Source of the DNA: Apostichopus parvimensis
Lineage: Eukaryota > Echinodermata > Holothuroidea > Aspidochirotida > Stichopodidae
Reading direction: 5' to 3'
Assembly: GCA_000934455.1 (NCBI GenBank)
Contig: KN882299.1
Coordinates: forward strand, 272,486-316,743
DNA: 44,258 bases
A model generated the notes under the pieces. That model searched no databases. It was not told the DNA's origin and saw nothing but the letters and a program-made list of their open reading frames with translations. The translations under genes and the position numbers were made by a program. Positions 22,408 to 34,647 of this stretch are shown in pieces. Every line of letters starts with the position of its first letter. The first letter of the stretch is position 1.

Positions 22408-23194
22408 CTGAAAAAATACAGAAAGGTTTTTTATTTTATTTAGAATTAATCGGAGATTGATCTAACGTTTTATTATTTTATTAAATATGTTCCGTCAATC
22501 TTCGTCCTTCTTAAGAGGAATAAAGGTTGAGACTAGTTGAGACTAGTGGAACACTAGTAGTCGTTACTCAGAGTTTCATGCGTTGAGCGATCATCAGACA
22601 ACTGGTCTGGTATATATATATTATATTTATATGTATTGTATATCCTTTCCTACAGTATTTCATGTCCTTTATATATCCTATTATGGTATACTGTGTCCTT
22701 ACCTATTTTGTATCCTTCCAAATAGTTCAAACACATAAAATTCATTGCAACAATGCTATGACTTTAAGGAAACTGCTTTGTTCAAATATGGCCAAATAAA
22801 ATCACATTTCTGCTTTTTGCATATTTACATGTCAATTTTGACTTGTCCATAATTAAAATGATCAATTTTGCAGTGTCAAACAACATCAGTAGGTTGGTTA
22901 AACATAGCCAGATAGTGGATATATGCAATAGTGTGCATAGTAAAGTGTGTCAGTATAGCTCTAATATCAGGGCATGTGGAAACACACACAATACTTACTA
23001 TGAACAGCCTCTTAGAATGTTTACCTCTAATAGTCCAGCTTATGACCAGATATTAGTGATAGATCTACATCCTGGAATACAACATTAATGTCATACACCC
23101 ATAAAATAACTATACTTAATTGTTCACTCATCCATCCATATATATTTAATACTCACCCATATTCTACACCCATACTGTTCTGCTATAAAATTGT

Positions 23195-24205
23195 ACATCC
23201 ATATACCACACCAATACCATATGGCCATATAGTATACACCCAACATATACTGCAACCCTCATACTGTATGTCCATATACTGTACACCCATATATCACACC
23301 CATACTGTATGGCCATATAGTGTAAACCAATTTACAACTCTCAATAATATGGCCATATAGTGTACACCCATATACTACATCCATACTATATGGCCAAATA
23401 GTGTACACCCTTTTACTAAATCCATACTGTAAGGCCATATAGTGTCCTCCTATACTACAACCACCACTGCATGGCCGTATAGTGTACACCCAGATACTTT
23501 ACCCATACTGCATGGCCATATACAGTAGTGTACAGCCATAAACGACACCCATACTGTATGACCATATAGTGTACTCCTATATACTACAACCGCCACTGTA
23601 TGGCCGTATAGTGTACACCCATATACTATACCCATACTGCATGGCCATATAGTGTACACCCAAAACGACACCCAAACTGTATGGCCATATAGTGTACTCC
23701 CATTTTACAACCCCCATACTATATGGCCATATAGTATAAACCAATTTACAACCCTCAATAATATGGCCAAATAGTGTACACCCGTATACTACATCCATAC
23801 TATATGGCCATATATACACCCATATACTACATCCATACTGTATTGCCATATAGTGTACTCCCATTTTACAACCCCAATACTATATGGCCATATAAGTACA
23901 CCCATATTCTAAATCCATACTGTAAGGCCATGTATAGTGTCCTCCTAAATACTACAACCGCCACTGTATGGCCGTATAGTGTACACCCATATACTATACC
24001 CATACTACATGGCCATATAGTGTATACCCATAAACAACACCCATACTGTATGGCCATATAGTGTACACTCATATACAGTACTATACCCATACACTGTATG
24101 GCCTTATATTGTACACCCATATATACGACACCCTTACTGTAAAGTGTAAGGCCATGCATATGTTGTACACCAATATATGACACTCTTACTGTAAGACCAT
24201 ATAGT
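23195..24205. repeat. 41-bp minisatellite, about 25 units
   Basis: Consensus CATACTGTATGGCCATATAG then TGTACACCCATATACTACA. Spacing between successive TGGCCATA cores is 40 or 41 bases (for example 23309, 23349, 23390, 23431, 23471, 23512). Units carry the palindrome TATGGCCATA. Several units are diverged (AAGGCC, ATGGCCGTA). Because of the repeat, long stop-free frames appear on both strands (for example 23088-23360 and 23866-24183); these are artefacts, not genes. Confidence 0.95.
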
Positions 24206-25292
24206 GTAATAATAATAATAAATGAGACTTATATAGCGCCAAATTAGTAAAACAAAAGTCACTGCTCAAGGCGCTTTACAAAGAAAGTAAATTAATTTAC
24301 AAAAGAACAAGTGAAAAAATGGGTCTTAAGTAGACTTTTGAAAGTAGAAAGTTTATAGCATGTTCGAATGTGATCTGGTAACTTGTTCCAGAGATAAGAC
24401 CCAGAGTATTCGAAGCTTCTGTAACCATAGGTCTTCAAGCGTGGTTTAGGAACAGTTAAATACAGTTTGTTGGAGGAACGAAGTGTGCGAGTTGGAATAT
24501 AAGGCAAGAGAAGTTGTGACAGGTATACAGGCCGTTCCAGATGATGAGCACAAAAGGTGAGAAGAAGTAGTTTATATTGAATTCTGTAGCTGATAGGGAG
24601 CCAATGAAGTTCCTTCAGAAGTGGAGTGGTACGGCATTTTCTTCCTTTCCTTTTCACAATACGGGCAGCGGTGTTTTGGATCTTTTGAAGTTTCTGGATG
24701 GTCGAATCAGGAAGGCCGAATAAAAGTGAATTTAGAAAGTCAAGCTTTGATGTCACAAACGCATGGACCAGTATCTCACAAGTCTTATTATCGAGGTAAT
24801 TCCTCATCAGACTGATTTTCCTCAGTTGCCAATTTGCAGAACGACAGAGATTAGTAACATGATTTTCAAGTGACATGGTCTGGTCAAAATATGCACCCAG
24901 GTTTCTAACAGTCGAGGAGATATTAATAGAGTCTTTACCAACAGTAAGTGGTGGAAAATTAGGTGTAACTTCAGAGAAACGAGATCGAAAAACAATAAAC
25001 TCTGTTTTATCACAGTTAAGTTTCAACTGATTAGTTGTAAGCCAAGTGTTTACAGCACTTATACAAGTTTCCATTTTATGAAAAGCATTGGGCACATCAT
25101 CCTTATCGAAAGCAAGAAGTAATTGAGTATCATCCGCATAATGATGGAAATGAACACCATGGTGCCGAATAACATCACTTAACTCCGCAAGATACAAAGA
25201 AAAGAGAACAGGTCCAAGTACAGAGCCCTGTGGAACACCAGTAACTAATGGACGAGGAGATGAAAGAACATTATCAATTTGTGTACATCGAT
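24206..25292 (-). mobile_element. 5'-truncated L2-like non-LTR retrotransposon
   Basis: The minus-strand frame ends at 24292 and covers the C-terminal part of a reverse transcriptase. It shows GVPQGSVLGPVLFSLYLAEL and the catalytic FHHYADDTQLL, then the thumb and trailing region (LGAYFDQTMSLENHV, KLQKIQNTAARIV, LKELHWLPI, YRIQYKL) typical of the CR1/L2 group. After the stop come AAAGCGCCTTGAGCAG and GGCGCTATATAAGTCTCATT, then a short (ATT)n tail, the hallmark 3' end of L2 elements. About 330 codons are free of stops or frameshifts, so the insertion looks recent. The endonuclease and the N-terminal part of the RT are missing, so the copy is dead on arrival. Minisatellite units continue on both sides. 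Confidence 0.9.
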
Positions 25293-25490
25293 ACACTACA
25301 ACCCTCTTACTGTATGGTCATATAGTGCACACCCATATATCACATACTGTACTGTATGGCCATATAGTGTACACTCATATACCACACTCATACTGTATGG
25401 CCATATAGTGTACACCAATATACTACAACCCCCATGCTGTATGGCCATATAGTGTACACTCATATACTACAACCCCCATACTGATCTTTA
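25293..25490. repeat. 41-bp minisatellite resumed beyond the L2 insertion
   Basis: About five further units with TGTATGGCCATATAGTGTAC, ending at CCCCCATACTGATC. The counterpart in the second contig is 28808-29000. Confidence 0.93.
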
Positions 25491-26140
25491 GCTTCATCTA
25501 TGAAGGAACATTAAAAATGTTGTATAGATCTTCCAAATGAAGTAACATTTTCTTAGTTATTAAGGTAGTTGTATATCAAAGTGGAGATGGTTGGGTATGT
25601 GTTTCCTTTAAAGGAATCTACAAATAAATTGACTGATAAGATAAAAATTAAATAACACAATCAGCAACTTTATTGTCAACAAATATTTACTGAGAAAACA
25701 ATGACTTTTATATTTCATATCACAGCAGTCTAGCTTCACCAGAGAGAACCAGTTTTGACTGGTTTGTGCAGACTTTATTCATGACCAGAATGTCTGGAAC
25801 AATACATCTCCGGATATTAAGTATATATCGCCATTAACATCATATCTCATGCAGGGAACCTTTCTTCCAGGCTTTCAGCATTAGTCCTTTAGAGGGGAGA
25901 TATTAAAACTCTGTGAAATGACAGAACCACACTCATCGGTTCTTTTCATCAAATATATGGGTGCATAACTAAACTAACACTTAAAACAACTTCATATCAT
26001 TGTTGGCCGTTTTTATCTCACATAGACACTTTCTCATGTTAGCATTAATCAAACTGTGGAAGCAAACTGAAACTGTTGATCTGAATTCATTATTTGACAC
26101 AGGTATGAAGCTTGATCCACAAGTAAAAAGAGAAACAAGG

Positions 26141-26570
26141 GTGATGGTTATGACAATGGTGATGGTGATGGTGGTGGTGATGATGGTGATGGTGGTGGTG
26201 ATAGTGGTGGTGGTTATGGTGATGATGATGATTGTGACAATGGTGATGATGATGATGGTGGTGATGGTGGTGATGATGGTAGTGGTGGTGATGGTGGTGA
26301 TAGTGGTGGTGATAGTGGTGGTGATGGTGGTGGTGATAGTGGTGGTGGTAATGGTGATGATGGTGATGATTGTGACAATGGTGATGATGGTGATGGTGGT
26401 GATGATAGTAGTGGTGGTGATGGAGGTGTTATTGGTGGTGATAGTGGTAGTGATAGTGGTGGTTGTGGTGATGGTGATGGTGACGGTGATGGTGATGGTG
26501 ATGGTGATGGTGATGGTGATGGTAGTGGTGGTGTTGCCATGGTGGTGGTGGTGACAGTGACAATGATTAT
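26141..26570. repeat. GAT/GGT trinucleotide array, allele 1 (430 bp)
   Basis: Interrupted (GATGGT/GGTGGT/GATGAT)n on the plus strand, C/A-rich on the ASZ1 transcript strand. Stop-free frames of up to 184 aa arise from it (poly Met-Val, or Ser-Pro on the other strand) and are not genes. Confidence 0.97.
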
Positions 26571-26800
26571 GATACCAAATTTTGCTTTTAGAAAGACCTT
26601 AGAGTGCAGGGGGACTGGCATTATTACACAGTAAACTGACTGCTTGACTAAAGACACTGGGGATCAAACCCTGGGGATCTTTTATAACTGAGCACCTGCT
26701 GTGTCTGTTCAGGATCTCTGTGACAGGTTGTGACAAACAAAAGATCAGGCAGAGCGCCAACTGAGGCTTCCCTCTGTTTGTTCACATGCATGCTACAGTA

Positions 26801-26837
26801 CATCGTCATCATCATCATCGTCATCATCATCGTACGA
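26801..26837. repeat. (CAT)n/(CGT) microsatellite
   Basis: CATCGTCATCATCATCATCG type run; the other haplotype copy near 30162-30190 lacks the interrupting CGT units and has a longer pure CAT run. Confidence 0.9.
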
Positions 26838-27129
26838 TGACGAGGACAACTTAAACAAACATTCAGGTACTTGGCTGGTTTGAGCTGGTTTGATCAGACT
26901 GAGTAAAATCAAACGCTGACTTGAAATAAAATGTTAGCATTTTAAGTTCAAGTGAATTCCACTGGATGTAAACTGGATGTAAACTGGTAATGAGTCTAAT
27001 GCATCATACCATCAAAGAAAGTATTATCGGGAGAGACAAAGTTAAGAGCGCGCAACATTCTGTAGATATCATCAATTATGCCACGTATAATCAATGATTC
27101 GACCAATGTTGTTCATCGTTAATGGCAGC

Positions 27130-27415
27130 AACTTTTAATCTGCCAACATGATCTTCATTACAAACAGAAGCAGCACCAACCACTTTGATTAAAAGATTTT
27201 TATTATCTGTCAATTTGATAAAGTAACATTCTTTATTACAAACAATTTAGCACCAACCACATTGATTAAAAGATTGTTGGTAATCTGCCAACATGATAAA
27301 GTAACATTTTTCATTACAAGCAGTAGCAGCACCAACTACATTGAATAAAAGACTTTTGTAATCTGCTAATATTACCATGTAACATTCGTCATTACAAACA
27401 GTAGCAGGATCCAAT
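27130..27415. repeat. 78-bp tandem repeat, about 4 copies
   Basis: ATTACAA.CAG.AGCAGCACCA marks units at 27158, 27235, 27313 and 27391 (spacing 77, 78, 78), each followed by TTGA.TAAAAGA and TAATCTG. The counterpart array at 30480-30765 is nearly identical. Confidence 0.92.
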
Positions 27416-28737
27416 TGTGAGGACCTCTGACTTTTAATGTACTGAAGTACATAACCTACAGTATGTGCAGTAGATTAATAGCGTACTTTGTGTTTTATTT
27501 GGTCTCCTTGACATGCTTGTAAATTTTAACATGATTATTGTCTGGACTTACACATAGTGAATGAACACAATGTGATCTGCCAGTGATGTTATGAAACCAA
27601 CCAACAACAGGCATAGTGATTCCTTGCCACATTTTGACAAAGCAAACAGGTGTTGAGCAGCTCAAGGTACTAACATTAATGTGGAACTACTGCACACACT
27701 CAAGTATGTTACCCTGTCCCACACCAGCACCACACCACCCTTCCCCCTTGACTACGTACTATCACAAACAGAAGCCATAGATGTAACATTATAAGCTAGC
27801 TAGGGTAGTATAGTTTACTGTTCATCCGTAGGCCCTCGGGAACCACTTACCTGTGTAGCATAGTTCACTTTCTTTCTATACTTTGGCGTACAATAAGGTA
27901 CACAGATATAGGATTTAACACAAGCATCAGGCTTGGTATGTGAGGGGAGAATACAGTTGTAACGCATCATTAACACCCCACTGAATTTGAAAATAATTTG
28001 AGCTTCTGATGTTCTGAAATCAGTAACTGAGTATCAAAACTGTCTTAATTATTGAACAAGGCTTGATATATATAATGTACAGACCATTTGCAGTGAAAGC
28101 TTTTTAATTGGGTGAGGAAATATCCAAATTAAAGATTCAGAAGAGGTAAAAAAAAATCTAAAAATATCCTAGGTCTCACTCAGTCTGCTGTTATTTACTT
28201 CCAGGAAACCTTCCAATCATAGTACTTTTGATTTTTAGTATTCGTTTTGAAATCCATGTTCTGATCAAGGACTATCTGTAAAGTTTATTCATGAATAAAA
28301 TCCTTTCCTATCACCTTGAACTTCACCTTGACCTCAATATGAGTGCTTCTAGCAATGTACTTCTGGTAGCAAATTTCACTTGCCTTGGCTTACATGTTGT
28401 GATGGCAGAATTACTTGTCAAATGTAATGAAATTGATGCTTAACATATTCCCTACTCAAAACCTTTTTGTGAATTAACAACAGAAATATTGTCTGGAGAA
28501 TTATCAAAAAATTTTGAAAGTGTAAGTGGTTAGTTAACATGATTGGAACAGTGACCTCAGGAGTGTGAGTCCTGTGCATCTCCAACAGACCAACATACAG
28601 TGGCACTTTACATGTAGTTGATGGCGTTCCTTTTACAACTAAGTACTGTAGTAAGTACTGTATTTATTACCCGGGTGTTGCCAGTCAGATGTCATTCATA
28701 GTTGCTTTCATACAGTCCAGCCAGAGATAACACTCCT

Positions 28738-28787
28738 NNNNNNNNNNNNNNNNNNNNNNNNNNNNNNNNNNNNNNNNNNNNNNNNNN
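28738..28787. other. Assembly gap, 50 N
   Basis: Second 50-N placeholder. The contig to its left ends in sequence that continues after 32088. Confidence 0.99.
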
Positions 28788-31700
28788 ATCAATTTGTGTA
28801 CATCGATACACTACAACCCTCTTACTGTATGGTCATATAGTGCACACCCATATATCACATACTGTACTGTATGGCCATATAGTGTACACTCATATACCAC
28901 ACTCATACTGTATGGCCATATAGTGTACACCAATATACTACAACCCCCATGCTGTATGGCCATATAGTGTACACTCATATACTACAACCCCCATACTGAT
29001 CTTTAGCTTCATCTATGAAGGAACATTAAAAATGTTGTACAGTATCTCCCAAATGAAGTAACATTTTCTTAGTTATTAAGGTAGTTGTATATCAAAGCTC
29101 TATTATCTACAAATAAATTGACTGATAAGATAAAAATTAAATAACACAATCAGCAACTTTATTGTCAACAAATATTTACTGAGAAACAATGACTTTTATA
29201 TTTCATATCACAGCAGTCTAGCTTCACCAGAGAGAACCAGTTTTGACTGGTTTGTGCAGACTTTATTCAAGACCAGAATGTCTGGAACAGTACATCTCCG
29301 GATATTAAGTATATATCGCCATTAATATCATATCTCATGCGGGGAACCTTTCTTCCAGGCTTTCAGCATTAGTCCTTTAGAGAGGAGATATTAAAACTCT
29401 GTGAAATAAGGGAACCACACTCATAGGTTCTTTTCATCAAATATATGTCAAATGGTGCATAACTTACACTTAAAACAACTTCATATCATTGTTGGCCGTT
29501 TTTATCTCACACACACACTTTCTCATGTTAGCATTAATCAACTGTGGAAGCAAACTGAAACTGTTGATTTCGAATTCATTATTTGACACAGGTATGAAAC
29601 TTGATCCACTTGTAAGTAAAAAGAGAAACAAGGGTGATGGTGGTGATGGTGGTATTCATGGTGATGGTGGTGATGGTGGTGATGGTGGTGGTGGTGGTGA
29701 TGGTGATAGTGGTGGTGGTGGTGGTGATGATGATGGTGGTGGTGATAGTGGTGGTAATGGTGATGATGGTGATGATTGTGATGATGGTGATGGTGGTGAT
29801 GATGGTAGTGGTGGTGATGGTGGTGATCGTGGTGGTGATAGTGGTGGTGGTGATGGTGATAGTGGTGATGGTGATGGTGATGGTAGTGGTGGTGTTGCCA
29901 TGGTGGTGGTGGTGGTGACGGTGACAATGATGATGATACCAAATTTTGCTTTTAGAAAGACCTCAGAGTGTAAAGGACTGGCATAATTACACAGTAAACT
30001 AACTGCTTGACTAAAGACCCTGGGGATCAAACCCTGGGGATCTTATATAACAGAGCACCTGCTGCGTCCGTTCAGGATCTCTGTGACAGGTTGTGACAAA
30101 CAAAAGATCAGGCAAAGCGCCAATTGAGGCCACCCTCTGTTTGTTCACATGCATGCTACCTCGTCATCATCATCATCATCATCATCATCGTACGAGGACA
30201 ACTTAAACAAACAGTCAGGTACTTGGCTGGTTTGAGCTGGTTTGATCAGACTGAGTAAAATCAAACGCTGACTTGAAATAAAATGTTAGCATTTTAAGCC
30301 AAGTGAATTCCACTGGATGTAAACTGGATGTAAACTGGTAATGAGTCTAATGCATCATACCATCAAAGAAAGTATTATCGGGAGAGACAAAGTTAAGAGC
30401 GCGCAATGTTCTGTAGATATCATCAATTATGCCACGTATAATCAATGATTCGACCAATGTTGTTCATCGATAATGGCAGCAACTTTTAATCTGCCAACAT
30501 GATCTTCATTACAAACAGAAGCAGCACCAACCACTTTGATTAAAAGATTTTTATTATCTGTCAATTTGATAAAGTAACATTCTTTATTACAAACAATTTA
30601 GCACCAACCACATTGATTAAAAGATTGTTGGTAATCTGCCAACATGATAAAGTAACATTTTTCATTACAAGCAGTAGCAGCACCAACTACATTGAATAAA
30701 AGACTTTTGTAATCTGCTAATATTACCATGTAACATTCGTCATTACAAACAGTAGCAGGATCCAATTGTGAGGACCTCTGACTTTTAATGTACTGAAGTA
30801 CATAACCTACAGTATGTGCAGTAGATTAATAGCGTACTTTGTGTTTTATTTAGTCTCCTTGACATGCTTGTAAATTTTAACATGATTATTGTCTGGACTT
30901 ACACATAGTGAATGAACACAATGTGATCTGCCAGTGATGTTATGAAACCAACCAACAACAGGCATAGTGATTCCTTGCCACATTTTGACAAAGCAAACAG
31001 GTGTTGAGCAGCTCAAGGTACTAACATTAATGTGGAACTACTGCACACACTCAAGTATGTTACCCTGTCCCACACCAGCACCACACCACCCTTCCCCCTT
31101 GACTACGTACTATCACAAACAGAAGCCATAGATGTAACATTATAAGCTAGCTAGGGTAGTATAGTTTACTGTTCATCCGTAGGCCCTCGGGAACCACTTA
31201 CCTGTGTAGCATAGTTCACTTTCTTTCTATACTTTGGCGTACAATAAGGTACACAGATATAGGATTTAACACAAGCATCAGGCTTGGTATGTGAGGGGAG
31301 AATACAGTTGTAACGCATCATTAACACCCCACTGAATTTGAAAATAATTTGAGCTTCTGATGTTCTGAAATCAGTAACTGAGTATCAAAACTGTCTTAAT
31401 TATTGAACAAGGCTTGATATATATAATGTACAGACCATTTGCAGTGAAAGCTTTTTAATTGGGTGAGGAAATATCCAAATTAAAGATTCAGAAGAGGTAA
31501 AAAAAAATCTAAAAATATCCTAGGTCTCACTCAGTCTGCTGTTATTTACTTCCAGGAAACCTTCCAATCATAGTACTTTTGATTTTTAGTATTCGTTTTG
31601 AAATCCATGTTCTGATCAAGGACTATCTGTAAAGTTTATTCATGAATAAAATCCTTTCCTCTCACCTTGAGCTTCACCTTGACCTCAATATGAGTGCTTC

Positions 31701-32088
31701 TAGCAATGTACTTCTGGTAGCAAATTTCACTTGCCTTGGCTTACATGTTGTGATGGCAGAATTACTTGTCAAATGTAATGAAATTGATGCTTAACATATT
31801 CCCTACTCAAAACCTTTTTGTGAATTAACAACAGAAATATTGTCTGGAGAATTATCAAAAAATTTTGAAAGTGTAAGTGGTTAGTTAACATGATTGGAAC
31901 AGTGACCTCAGGAGTGTGAGTCCTGTGCATCTCCAACAGACCAACATACAGTGGCACTTTACATGTAGTTGATGGCGTTCCTTTTACAACTAAGTACTGT
32001 AGTAAGTACTGTATTTATTACCCGGGTGTTGCCAGTCAGATGTCATTCATAGTTGCTTTCATACAGTCCAGCCAGAGATAACACTCCT
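28788..32088. repeat. Second large direct repeat, copy 2 (contig overlap)
   Basis: Counterpart of 25273-28737. It starts with the last 20 or so bases of the L2 5' end, then about five minisatellite units, and carries a shorter GAT/GGT array. After 32088 the sequence is unique. Confidence 0.93.
29634..29934. repeat. GAT/GGT trinucleotide array, allele 2 (301 bp)
   Basis: The same array as 26141-26570 between the same flanks (AAACAAGG and GATACCAAATTTTGC), but 129 bp shorter, a multiple of three. His-, Ser-Pro- and Gly/Asp-rich stop-free frames here are by-products of the repeat. Confidence 0.97.
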
Positions 32089-32164
32089 ATTTATTTCCGG
32101 GGTGTTGCCAGTCAGAAGTCATTCATAGTTCCTTTCATAAAGTGCAGCCAGGAATAATGCTCTA
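32013..32164. repeat. 76-bp tandem duplication
   Basis: ATTTATT.CC.GGGTGTTGCC and GTCATTCATAGTT.CTTTCAT recur at 32013 and 32089. The left contig of the second gap stops exactly at the end of the first unit (equivalent to 32088). Confidence 0.9.
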
Positions 32165-34449
32165 GTTTCATTTATTGCAATCCAGTAAAACTGAACACAT
32201 ATTGAAATCTTGTAACTTTTCAGTCAACTTTTGGTTATTATATCCCCAGCCAATTTCCTAAAATATTGTTGATTTACTTAAATTGGCTGATTTATCACAC
32301 TTTTAAATTCCTTTCTATTATGTGCAAAGGCCTATAGCTTCCATCCCATGGAAATGGAAAATAAAAAATTAGGCTGTGGAGTTAGGTAATCTTTAAAGTG
32401 TCAAAATATTCAATTTGGTATTTTTTCTTGATCCCACTTCAGGTAGTAGGATGTTAAATTGCTGAGAAATGAGACCTCAACAATCAAGATAATGCTAAAA
32501 TGCCACAGTGGCAACAAACAGCAGAATTTCAAAGTGTGATAAATCTGCCAATTTGGCAGCGATGCAATTGAAATTTTCAGAATATGCTTATTTAATGTTG
32601 TTCCGAGTATGCTATAAATTTGGTAATTTCTAAAAGAGGTCAAACTACAACATACTCCAAAATTTGGTGATTTGATATGGACTGACCCAGTATTTACTAG
32701 TTTGGCAAACCAAAAGTGTCTGAAAGAAATTTACATCCCTTTATACAGCACTGCATTATTAAGTATACCTGATCCTAGTCCTATCCCTATAAATGTTCCT
32801 ACCTTTGAACTTGTTGTCTCATCGCTGTTCAGCTGTATGATAGTAACTTGTGCTCTAGTGGTTAATTGCTAAGAAGAATCGCAAATTAGTCAAAGACTTT
32901 GCATAAACTGCATCATTCATGAATCTCGGATTGTTGAATGGTGCAGTCCGTTGTGTAATTAATGATAACCCAATCAAATACGTGTTCATGACACTTTCAA
33001 ATGAGGAAGTTTTCTTTACAACCCTGGCTGATGCCTTCCAAATTTCGAATAAAATTTCAGAGGAGCAAAGAATTGTTTTTGAACACAAAATACTGAAAAT
33101 TGGTTTTGGCACAAAAATTGCACTATACATCTTTGCATTTGAGCATCATCGACTGCCAATTTTCATAAATATTTACTGTACGATAAATTATTCCCTGGGG
33201 AGGGATCTACTTTAGCTTCTTAGCTGCCTAGAATACGAAGCTTACATTCCGTTTCAGCCAAAACATGCACATAAGTTATGCAGAGAGATTGCATCTATAT
33301 GCAACTGCACTGTATGGTATACAGAAGTACAAGGGGGACTTGTCAACATATTTCCATCATATTGAAAATAGGAAGGAAGGGAATATCACTAAATCATGAC
33401 ATTACAGAATCATAACATAATGTTTTGCTCCCTTTCTTTAGATTAAATAAATATGAACTGAAAACAGAGAATGATATTAGCAAATTTTATGAATTCCCAG
33501 ACTGTGTAGTAGTGGCTTAGACTAGGAATTATTGTTAGGGTCTGTCTGGTGCCCTCTATTTTCCATCATGATTTTTTTATCCATTGACAAACTGTATTTA
33601 ACATCTTCAATTTGTCAGTGTAACCTATACATCTATATATTATCTATATATTTTAGATAAAATATCTATGAAACACCAGGCAGTTTCTACAAAAGCATCA
33701 ATGTTGCACATAGATATCAAATGGTGAATTCTGAGACATATCTTAGATTTGATAAAATTTTAAGTCTGGTAAATAACAATTTTTACCCCACTATATTCAT
33801 GTTGTATTCATATTATAGATATATGTTATTGGCAGTCGGATGAATAAAGAGGGCAGTACACTTTCCATGTCCAGCTCCTAGATGAACAACATGTTATGTT
33901 TTCTTGTCACCTGGCACCCTGGAGAATAGTACAAGTTAGTCCTTATTCATCCTGCTTCCGAGGGGAATAAGATAATGAATTTTCAAATTCGCTGAGTTGC
34001 TGGGCTAATAGTGAGGGCACTAGACATATTTCATCCTGTGGCCCAGTGAACAACATAATGCATTTCTCTTATTTGCCAGCTGCAGGGCCAATAGACAAGT
34101 TCAACAAGAAAGGCTAACAAAATGTAATTGTGGTATTTTCTTCATTCTTAATATATATTGGACTGAGAAACATGAACAAGAAATGTTGCTTGGCTAGGCC
34201 TAAGCCTTTGTAGGCCTACCCTAGTACAGTAGTAGCCAATGTATCATTGCCTATAACTTGAGCCTTAGCCTAGCGTAGGTCTTCTCTCACGTAGGACTGG
34301 TGATGTCTGGTTTAGCATTTAGGCATAGGGGAGACTTAGTAAGGCCTGGCTCTGCAAAATAAAATGATCTTTTTAAATTTCACTATTGTGAAAAACACAC
34401 TGAGAGACTTGCTTACACTGGACTTGATTTGCGTTGCTATAATAAAATC

Positions 34450-34493
34450 ATGATACTATGCGCTAGTATCATACGTACCGCGGTACGGTACGT
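34450..34493. repeat. Two adjacent palindromes in intron 1
   Basis: ATGATACTA-TGCGC-TAGTATCAT (34450-34472; 9-bp arms, 5-base loop) is directly followed by ACGTACCGCGGTACGGTACGT (34473-34493), which contains the perfect 12-bp palindrome GTACCGCGGTAC (34475-34486). Located about 150 bp downstream of exon 1 on the gene strand. Confidence 0.9.
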
Positions 34494-34647
34494 TCCAAAA
34501 CAGTACAACTACAAAAGACTGTGACATAAATGGAACTGATGTACTGTATAGTGTATGTGTAGGGGCCTAAGTGTACGCTAATTCAAACACATACAACATA
34601 GGAACCAGTTGTGCTACAAGGTAATTGGTTTTGAAACGTTCACCGAC

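Larger units (their letters stand above)
25273..28737. repeat. Second large direct repeat, copy 1 (contig overlap)
   Basis: Matches 28788-32088, starting at ATCAATTTGTGTACATCG inside the L2 5' end and running to ...GATAACACTCCT at the gap. Differences cluster in 25530-26950 (indels and the microsatellite); 27000-28737 is almost identical. It lies wholly inside intron 1. Confidence 0.93.
22408..34647. other. ASZ1 intron 1 (12.2 kb as assembled, about 8.7 kb if collapsed)
   Basis: The intron holds the 41-bp minisatellite with its L2 insertion, the second contig overlap, the GAT/GGT arrays, the 78-bp array and a palindrome cluster near 34450. No coding exon or RNA gene is supported. The stretches 22410-23080, 25490-26140 and 32165-34440 look like plain AT-rich intron. 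Confidence 0.5.

Noticed and set aside
23088..24183. Overlapping stop-free frames on both strands rich in YGHTV / IWPYS words
   Set aside because: They are translations of the 41-bp minisatellite; they lie on both strands and have no domain or splice context.
26000..26657. Met/Val-rich and Ser/Pro-rich frames of 147-184 aa
   Set aside because: Products of the GAT/GGT trinucleotide array. The composition follows directly from the repeat, and the length changes between haplotypes.
29489..30030. His-rich, Gly/Asp-rich and Ser/Pro-rich frames
   Set aside because: Same trinucleotide array in the second haplotype copy, read in different frames.
32919..33215. 98-aa plus-strand frame in intron 1
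   Set aside because: Composition looks protein-like, but I recognise no family, and there is no neighbouring exon or promoter evidence.
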